From positions 124,001 through 188,000 of the forward strand of contig JADJWQ010000004.1 of the NCBI GenBank assembly GCA_016716265.1: DNA of 64,000 nt, written 5' to 3'. Shown here piece by piece: positions 58,594 to 64,000 of this stretch; the stretch's first letter is position 1; each line of letters opens with the position of its first letter. The notes beneath the pieces were generated by a model, which was not told the origin of the DNA, searched no databases, and was given only the letters and a program-made list of their open reading frames with translations. The DNA comes from Planctomycetota bacterium (GTDB lineage: Bacteria > Planctomycetota > UBA1135 > UBA2386). Position numbers and translations under genes: made by a program.

Positions 58594-59295
58594 TCAGGTG
58601 CGGCGCGGCAGGTCGCCGTCGACCAGCCGCTCCCGCAGGATCCGGGCGAGGCTGCGGAGCGCCTTGCCGCGGTGGCTGATCGCGTCCTTCGCCGCTGCGG
58701 ACAGCTCGGCGAAGGTCGGTGCCGGGCCCGGGTCACCATCACCCGCGTCCGGCACGAACACCGGATCGTAGCCGAAGCCGTCGCTCCCCCGGGGGGTGTC
58801 GACGATCACGCCCTCGCAGGTCTCCTCGACGCGGGCGAGCACGGATCCGTCCGGGGCGGCGAGGCACAGGTGGCAGACGAAGCGCGCCCGCCGGTCGGTC
58901 GTCGCCGCGAGCTCGTGGCGGCGCTCCAGCTCGTGGAGCAGCTTGTCGATGCGGTCCGCGTCCGTCGCGCCCGGGCCGGCCCAGCGCGCCGAGTGCACGC
59001 CGGGCTCGCCGCCGAGCGCGTCGACGCACAGTCCGGAGTCGTCGCCGAGCGCCAGCGCGCCGACGTGGCGGGCGAGCGTCGTCGCCTTGACCTCGGCGTT
59101 GCCGGCGAAATCGGGCCGGTCCTCCACGATGTCGAGCGGCTCCGGCAGCTCGGCGAGCGACCGCAGCGCGAATCCGAGCGGCGCCAGCAGTCGTTCCAGC
59201 TCCTTGCGCTTCTTGCGGTTGGCGCTCGCGACCCACAGCTCGATACGGCCTTCTGCGTGGCGGCCCTCTGCCTGGCGGTCTTGTGCGTGGCTCAT
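58594..59295 (-). CDS. rdgB: RdgB/HAM1 non-canonical purine NTP pyrophosphatase
   Basis: A 233-residue protein with the family blocks LWVASANRKKRKEL (N-terminal SxNxxK), DDSGLCVDALGGEPGVHSARWAG, GSDGFGYDPVFVPD and AKDAISHRGKALR. It hydrolyses XTP, dITP and ITP to keep them out of DNA and RNA. The start ATG (MSHAQDRQ) overlaps the rph stop (ATGA), so coupling with rph is clear. Confidence 0.96.
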   Translation of the reverse strand: MSHAQDRQAEGRHAEGRIELWVASANRKKRKELERLLAPLGFALRSLAELPEPLDIVEDRPDFAGNAEVKATTLARHVGALALGDDSGLCVDALGGEPGVHSARWAGPGATDADRIDKLLHELERRHELAATTDRRARFVCHLCLAAPDGSVLARVEETCEGVIVDTPRGSDGFGYDPVFVPDAGDGDPGPAPTFAELSAAAKDAISHRGKALRSLARILRERLVDGDLPRRT

Positions 59296-60056
59296 CGCGC
59301 TTCGCCTCCGTTCGCCGACGCCGGCTCGGATGCGATGACCTCGCGCTGCCGGGTGACGATCGCTTCGCACGCGCGGGCCGACCGGTCGAGCATCGCGCGC
59401 AGCTCGTCGTCGGTGAAGCTGCGGCCTTCGGCCGTGCCCTGCACCTCGACCAGTCGGCCGTCACCGCGGCGGACGACGTTGAGGTCGACGTCCGCGACGA
59501 CGTCCTCGCGGTAGTCGAGGTCGACCAGCAGCTCGCCGCGCACCAGTCCGACCGACACCGCCGCGACCAGGTCGGTCATCGGCCAGCTCGCCGCCTTCAA
59601 CCGGCCCTTCCGCTGCAGTGCGACCAGTGCGTCGTGGAGCGCGATGCAGGCGCCGTTGACCGCCGTCGTGCGCGTGCCGCCGTCGGCGTTGATCACGTCG
59701 CAGTCGACCCACAGCGTGATCTCCGGCAGTGCCTCGACGTCGAGGACCGCGCGCAGCGAGCGCCCGATCAGCCGCTGGATCTCCAGGGAGCGCGCGTCGA
59801 TGCGGCCGCCGACCCGCCCGTCGCGCACCTTCCGCGACCGCGTCGAGCCGGGCAGCATCGAGTACTCGGCGGTCAGCCACGCGCGACCCTGGCCGCTCAT
59901 CCACTGCGGCACGCCGTCCTGCACCGACACCGTGCACAACACCTTGGTCCGGCCGCAGGTGACGAGCACCGAGCCGTCGGACTGGTCGACGATGCCGCGC
60001 TGGAAGGTGATCGGACGACACTCGTCCGCGGGTCGGTCGCGCTTGATGGAGGCCAG
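59292..60056 (-). CDS. rph: RNase PH, probable CTG start
   Basis: Residues after the GTG at 59969 (LVTCGRTKVLCTVSV) already match RNase PH, but the conserved N-terminal 25 residues (DRPADECRPITFQRGIVDQ) lie upstream in the same frame. No ATG, GTG or TTG is available there. A CTG at 60056 has a perfect AAGGAG site (60062-60067) 5 bases upstream and gives 254 residues, near the usual 240. RNase PH trims the 3' ends of tRNA precursors. GRGAWLTAEYSMLPGST and INADGGTRTTAVNG are typical active-site blocks. Operon with rdgB. Confidence 0.9.
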   Translation of the reverse strand: MASIKRDRPADECRPITFQRGIVDQSDGSVLVTCGRTKVLCTVSVQDGVPQWMSGQGRAWLTAEYSMLPGSTRSRKVRDGRVGGRIDARSLEIQRLIGRSLRAVLDVEALPEITLWVDCDVINADGGTRTTAVNGACIALHDALVALQRKGRLKAASWPMTDLVAAVSVGLVRGELLVDLDYREDVVADVDLNVVRRGDGRLVEVQGTAEGRSFTDDELRAMLDRSARACEAIVTRQREVIASEPASANGGEAR

Positions 60057-60061
60057 GTCAG

Positions 60062-60067
60062 CTCCTT
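60062..60067 (-). promoter_or_regulatory. Ribosome-binding site deciding the rph start
   Basis: AAGGAG on the minus strand, 5 bases before the proposed CTG start. It is the only strong site near the conserved N terminus of RNase PH. Confidence 0.7.
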
Positions 60068-60149
60068 CCGACCGCCGGTCGGCGGTGAAACGGGCCGAAC
60101 AAGATAACGGTTCCCGGGGCCGGTGTCCCGCGCGGTCGGGTCCGCGGCC

Positions 60150-61487
60150 TCAGTCCGGCTGCGGCAGCGGCACGGCGGGCTCGAGCGCCGCCTCCAGCGT
60201 GCGCCTCAGCTCGGCCATGCCGAACGGCTTGCGCAGCTCGAGGACGGCGGCCGCCAGGTCCGCGCCGAGCTGCCCCTCGGCGGTCGTCAGCAGCACGATG
60301 CGGACGTCGGGACAGCGCAGCGACAGCAGCTCGGCGATCGACCGTCCCGACTCGACCCGGGCGCCGTGCTCCAGGATCGCGACCTCGAACCGCTCGGGGG
60401 TCGCCTCGATCAGCGACCGAGCCGACGCGCCGTCGACGCAGCTGACGAGCTTCCGACCGGTGTCGCTCAGCTCGTGGGCGATCATCTCCCGGATCTGGGG
60501 GTCGTCTTCGAGCACCAGCACGCCGCCGTAGCGGTGCGGCTCGGCCCGTGCCGCCCGCCGCGCGCGCGGCCGGACCGGTTCCGCGGGAGCGCGGGCGACG
60601 CTCGGTGCCGCGGGCCGCTCGACCTCGACGCGGGTGCGCGCCGGCATGCTGATGAAGCAGGTGACGCTCAGCCCTTCCAGCTCGTCGAAGGACAGCCGGG
60701 CGCCCTGGGCCTCGAGCAGGTTCCGGGCAGCGACGTAGCCGAGCTGGATCGCGGCCCGCGAGGCTTCGTGGGGCGTGCCACAATCCTCGGCCTCCGCGCA
60801 GATCTCGAGGACCACGCGGGTGTCGCGCTCATCGGTGATCTGCGCGTAGCAGCGGAAGCTCAACCGCGCCGCGCGCGATTCCAGGCCGAGCAGCGTGTCG
60901 ATCAGGAACAGCGTCGCACTGCGCAGCGCGCGGTGATTCGCGACCGCGTCCGGCAGGAACTCGGAGGTGACGGCCTCGAGCCGGTAGTGGGTGCCCCAGT
61001 CCTCGATCTCGGCGACGATCTCGTCGAGGAACGAGCGCAGCCGCAGCGGCCGGACCGGCAGCGGTTCGACGTGCGCGAACGACAGGATCTTCTCGCTGAA
61101 GTGGCGCAGCCGGCGGACCGCGGTGGCCAGCTGGCGGCTGCGGTGGGCGATCAGCGTCGACTCGACGCCGACCGGATCGGCGACCGACTCGGCGAGCAGC
61201 TGCGAGTGACCGTCGATCGCCGACGCCAGCGACGCGATCTCGTCGCCGAAGCTGCGCGCGACCGCTTCGACGTCACGGCGCGTCTCGTCGAGCACCCTGC
61301 GCAGCACGCCGAGCTCGGCGCGCTCGGCTCCCGGCGGGCGCTCCGCGCCCGCGCCGGCCCCGATCCCGTCCGCACCCACCTCGTCGAACCCCGCGCTGCC
61401 GCGGGTGCGTCTGCGCACCGATGCGAACAGCAGCGTCGCCGCCAGACAGGTGGCGACGCCGACCAGGAACCAGAACATCTGTGGCAT
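60150..61487 (-). CDS. Degenerate membrane histidine kinase-receiver protein
   Basis: A 445-residue protein with one N-terminal membrane helix (FWFLVGVATCLAATLLF). The region in the HisKA position reads FGDEIASLASAIDGHSQLL, without the expected H-E pair. The ATPase part keeps only a weak G2-like LGYVAARNLLEAQGARL and shows no N- or G1-box. The C-terminal receiver (VLVLEDDPQIREM) has Glu in the acceptor place (VAILEHG) while T (LLTTAEG) and K (LRKPFG) remain. Both signalling modules therefore look unable to phosphorylate normally. It may act as a scaffold or constitutive regulator. Confidence 0.72.
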   Translation of the reverse strand: MPQMFWFLVGVATCLAATLLFASVRRRTRGSAGFDEVGADGIGAGAGAERPPGAERAELGVLRRVLDETRRDVEAVARSFGDEIASLASAIDGHSQLLAESVADPVGVESTLIAHRSRQLATAVRRLRHFSEKILSFAHVEPLPVRPLRLRSFLDEIVAEIEDWGTHYRLEAVTSEFLPDAVANHRALRSATLFLIDTLLGLESRAARLSFRCYAQITDERDTRVVLEICAEAEDCGTPHEASRAAIQLGYVAARNLLEAQGARLSFDELEGLSVTCFISMPARTRVEVERPAAPSVARAPAEPVRPRARRAARAEPHRYGGVLVLEDDPQIREMIAHELSDTGRKLVSCVDGASARSLIEATPERFEVAILEHGARVESGRSIAELLSLRCPDVRIVLLTTAEGQLGADLAAAVLELRKPFGMAELRRTLEAALEPAVPLPQPD

Positions 61488-61725
61488 GGGACCTTCCTGC
61501 CGGGGGGCGATCGGCGGGCGGATCAGGTCGAGCGTGACGAGGGGCGCGCAGGGGGGGCCGCCGGGTGGGGGGCGCAAGCCGACCGGGACGCGGTCGTCGC
61601 AGCCTCCTCGCCCGGGTGGCACTCGGAGCGAGCCGTGCCAGTGTGCGCGCGCCGGGCGGTCGGGCAAGAGGCGCGCGTCGATCGCTGTGCAGAGCGGTGC
61701 AGATTCCGGAGAAGTGGAGGAATCC

Positions 61726-62757
61726 TCACTCTTTTGACGGCGTCCTCCACGGCGCTCCACCCAGATGCAACACGTGGTGGATCAAGCCTCTGCATTGCGC
61801 GTCGGGAGTCGGTGTGCAGAGCGCTCCGACCTTCAACACTCCACAGGCTCTCACCAGCGTCACCGCGAGGAAGACCCCGCCGCGCCGCAGGCAGAGCTCG
61901 GGTGGAGGCGCACCCTCGGTCGCGAGCGCCGCGGGGTTCGCGCAGCCGAGCAACCGGATCCGCAGCCGGTGGTCGTCGTGCTCGTTGCGCAGCGTGAGCT
62001 CGATCCGCAGCCGGGCATCGGTCGGCCGGCCGCTGACGACCATCCGGCACGGGTAGCCGTCGCCACGGCGGCCGAGCCGGCCGTCGAGCGTCAGGCGCTG
62101 CAGCGTCCGGTTCTCCTCGTAGCGGACCGGCTTCAGGAACGCCGGTGAGAACAGCCGCGGCCGCTCGTCGGGGTCGGGCACGAAGCCGTCGAGGTCGCCG
62201 CGGTCGCGGCGGTCCTCGAAGCGCACGCAGTCTTCCGCGTGCACGCCGTGGTCGCGGTCGACGAACAGGATCCCGCCGCGCCGCGACCAGCGCAGTCGCG
62301 CGCCGCCCGACGCGACCAGCAGCTCCCGTCGCTTGCGCAGCTCGCGGCCCTCGAACACCAGCAGCGGGTCGAGCGGGTCGTCCGGCTCGGGGGGCGGCGG
62401 CGGCGGCGCGGGCTCGCACAGGCTGATCGCCTCCTCGAGCGCGACGCGCACGCCGCGCGCGACCCCGTCGGTGACCGTGCCGGCGGCGAGGTCCGGGGTG
62501 TCGACGCTGGCGAGCCGAGCGCGCGCGGCGTCGGTGCCGCGTGCGGCGACCGCGGTGCGGGCCTGCCACCACCACAGCTTCAGATCGATGCGCGCGTCGG
62601 CGCTACCGGCTCCCGGTGCTCGGAACGGTCCCGGTCCGGCCGTGGCCCACAGCCGCTCGCGCACCGCGAGCGTGTCGGCGAGGCGGTCCGGGCTGGGCGG
62701 CGGCGATGCGGGCTCCACGATCCGCTGCAGGTTGCCGGTCGCGGGGGCCGTCCGCAA
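61726..62757 (-). CDS. Orphan GH38 C-terminal-domain-like protein
   Basis: A 343-residue protein. Its second half follows the beta-domain of GH38 alpha-mannosidases: VRFEDRRDRGDLDGFVPD, then LTLRNEHDDHRLRIRLLG (compare the family's N-x-x-x-DHRLRV), then LAVTLVRACGVL and the hallmark TPDAQC. The catalytic N-terminal domain with its Asp nucleophile is absent, and the linking segments are short. The first 120 residues are Ala/Arg/Pro-rich and unrecognised, with a PPPPPPEPDDP linker. Either a decayed mannosidase or a free-standing sugar-binding domain. There is no obvious signal peptide. Confidence 0.55.
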   Translation of the reverse strand: MRTAPATGNLQRIVEPASPPPSPDRLADTLAVRERLWATAGPGPFRAPGAGSADARIDLKLWWWQARTAVAARGTDAARARLASVDTPDLAAGTVTDGVARGVRVALEEAISLCEPAPPPPPPEPDDPLDPLLVFEGRELRKRRELLVASGGARLRWSRRGGILFVDRDHGVHAEDCVRFEDRRDRGDLDGFVPDPDERPRLFSPAFLKPVRYEENRTLQRLTLDGRLGRRGDGYPCRMVVSGRPTDARLRIELTLRNEHDDHRLRIRLLGCANPAALATEGAPPPELCLRRGGVFLAVTLVRACGVLKVGALCTPTPDAQCRGLIHHVLHLGGAPWRTPSKE

Positions 62758-62800
62758 CGGAATGGCCGTGCCGATCGCGACCGGCGCACCGGCGGTGGCG

Positions 62801-64000
62801 TCAGTCGCCGATCGTCAGCCGGTAGGCCGGCGAGAAGCCGACGCCGTTCTGGCCGGCGCCGGCCAGGAACTCCTCACCGATCACCTGCACGTAGAACGTC
62901 AGGCCGCGGAGCGCGGGGTTCGCCGGGATCGGCAGCGTGAAGCTGCCCGGCGGGAACGCCGGCGAGCTCACCACGGCGATCGGCGTGGCGAGGTGGAGCT
63001 GGCAGCGGCCGAAGCTCAGCGGTGGGACCTGCTGCGCGAGCGACAGGCCGGCGACGGTCGGGATCCGCTGCGCGCCGATGACGGGGGCGATGCCGAACGT
63101 GAAGCCGAGTTCGCCGAGCAGCGGCATCTGCGCGAAGAACATGCTGTCGATCCCGCCGCAGCCGAGGCTGATCTGTGCGATCGACGCGCGGACCGTCGGC
63201 ACGTACTCGGCGGTCGTGTCGACCGGCACGCGGTAGGTCGATCCGCCGGAGCTGACGACGGTCGCCCCGCCGAACACGACGACCGCGCGCCGCTGCGGGT
63301 CGTAGGCAGCAGCGTGATCGCCGACGCGCGGTCCCGGCACTGCGGTCGCCACGCGCGAGAAGCCGAGGCCGAAGGCGTCCAGCTCCCAGGTGTCCGCGAG
63401 CACGTCGAGCCCGGTCGCGTAGCCGCCGTGCAGCACGATCCGCCGGCGGTCGGCGTCCCAGGTCATCGAGTGACCCTGTCGGGCAGACGGCCGCGTCGCG
63501 AACGACAGGCGTCGCCACGCGCCGGACTCGAGGCGCCAGGCGTCGTCGAGGGCGCCGAACGCGTCGCTGCCGCCGAACAGCACGATGCCGGTGCGGTCGT
63601 GGGCCATCGCGGAGTTCGCGCGCGGCGGCGGCTGGTAGGTCGTCTGCAGCCGGGTCCAGTCGCTGCCGTCGAAGCTCCAGGTGTCGTCGAGGAAGCGGCC
63701 GCCGAAGCCGCCGAACAGCACGAGCCGGCCGGTGCCGGGATCGAACGCCAGCGAGGCGCCCGCGCGCGCTGGCGGCCGGTTCGCAGGCTGCAGCAGCGAC
63801 CAGTCCTGACCGTTCCACTCCCAGGTCTCGTCGCTGGCGAACGGAGCGCTGTACAGCTCGCCGCCGAACAGCACGACGCGGTCGCGCACCGGGTCGTAGG
63901 CGAGTGCTGTGCGCGTGCGGCTCGACGGCTGGTGCAACGGTGCGAGCCGGGTCCACGCGCCCTGCGAGAGGCGCCAGGTCGACGGCGCCGGCGTTCCGCC
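62801..64000 (-). CDS. Kelch-repeat secreted protein, partial
   Basis: The gene runs off the right edge, so its N terminus is missing. The visible part (400 residues) has at least five Kelch-type repeats (YDPVRDRVVLFGG, FDPGTGRLVLFGG, HDRTGIVLFGG, WDADRRRIVLHGG, YDPQRRAVVVFGG), each followed by a W-containing strand, forming a beta-propeller. The C-terminal 130 residues contain ISLGCGG and FTLPIPANPALRGLTFYVQ, the same type of ending as other secreted planctomycete proteins. Probably a surface or extracellular binding protein. Confidence 0.88.
   Translation of the reverse strand, partial: GGTPAPSTWRLSQGAWTRLAPLHQPSSRTRTALAYDPVRDRVVLFGGELYSAPFASDETWEWNGQDWSLLQPANRPPARAGASLAFDPGTGRLVLFGGFGGRFLDDTWSFDGSDWTRLQTTYQPPPRANSAMAHDRTGIVLFGGSDAFGALDDAWRLESGAWRRLSFATRPSARQGHSMTWDADRRRIVLHGGYATGLDVLADTWELDAFGLGFSRVATAVPGPRVGDHAAAYDPQRRAVVVFGGATVVSSGGSTYRVPVDTTAEYVPTVRASIAQISLGCGGIDSMFFAQMPLLGELGFTFGIAPVIGAQRIPTVAGLSLAQQVPPLSFGRCQLHLATPIAVVSSPAFPPGSFTLPIPANPALRGLTFYVQVIGEEFLAGAGQNGVGFSPAYRLTIGD

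Overview
The window is very GC-rich DNA with strongly G/C-biased third codon positions. It probably comes from a Planctomycetota-type bacterium. This placement is inference: it rests on the many short-signal-peptide secreted proteins ending in Ala-Gln, an ECF sigma factor fused to a large exported domain, a Ser/Thr kinase with a C-terminal sulfatase-modifying-factor-like domain, M56 peptidases fused to secretin-like repeats, and a Kelch-repeat secreted protein. No tRNA, rRNA, CRISPR array, insertion sequence or phage gene was seen. About 47 protein genes cover most of the window on both strands.

Layout. 0-2.9 kb: a partial CBM9/DOMON-like protein, a small exported protein and a GT87-type membrane glycosyltransferase. 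2.8-5.2 kb (minus): a tightly overlapping operon of a retropepsin-like protease, RimK and an AstE/AspA-like zinc deacylase, predicted to edit C-terminal polyglutamate tails. 5.3-6 kb: two small lipoproteins. 6-11.5 kb (minus): a large transmembrane Ser/Thr kinase and a B12-binding radical SAM enzyme. 11.7-16.1 kb: a six-hairpin glycosidase-like protein and a hybrid histidine kinase. 16.1-18.5 kb (minus): signal peptidase I with a large inserted domain, coupled to an LptB-type ATPase. 18.7-25.6 kb: an alpha/beta hydrolase, a U32 (RlhA-like) protein, a coiled-coil membrane protein and a DUF2339 protein.

25.9-28.8 kb holds a nonaheme cytochrome, a four-cluster ferredoxin and an NrfD-type membrane subunit. 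They form a quinone-linked electron conduit with no catalytic subunit beside it. 29.2-33.8 kb is a BlaI/BlaR1-like pair behind two clear tandem operators, followed by a disrupted exported protein gene. 33.8-37.5 kb has a GHSMGGG-type secreted hydrolase, a strong 18-bp hairpin, a gene with a stop codon separating it from a good signal peptide, and a secreted inactive-metallopeptidase-like protein. 37.5-44.2 kb (minus): MerR regulator plus VIT/VWA protein, glycogen branching enzyme GlgB, and a HEAT-repeat exported protein with a Gly-rich tail.

44.4-47.2 kb (minus): two-component system and FabH. 47.4-51.1 kb: the membrane-tethered ECF sigma factor. 51.1-56.6 kb: a GT39-like membrane protein, a secreted protein, a PP2C-like phosphatase and a methyltransferase. 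56.6-60.1 kb (minus): lepA, rdgB and rph, the last probably starting at CTG. 60.1-64 kb (minus): a degenerate histidine kinase/receiver protein, an orphan GH38 C-terminal-domain protein and a Kelch protein running off the right edge.

The most unusual items are the sigma-factor fusion, the kinase with an array of Thr motifs in its N-terminal tail, the orphan electron-transfer module, the BlaI operators, the cluster of coding defects at 33-35.3 kb, and several degenerate enzymes.
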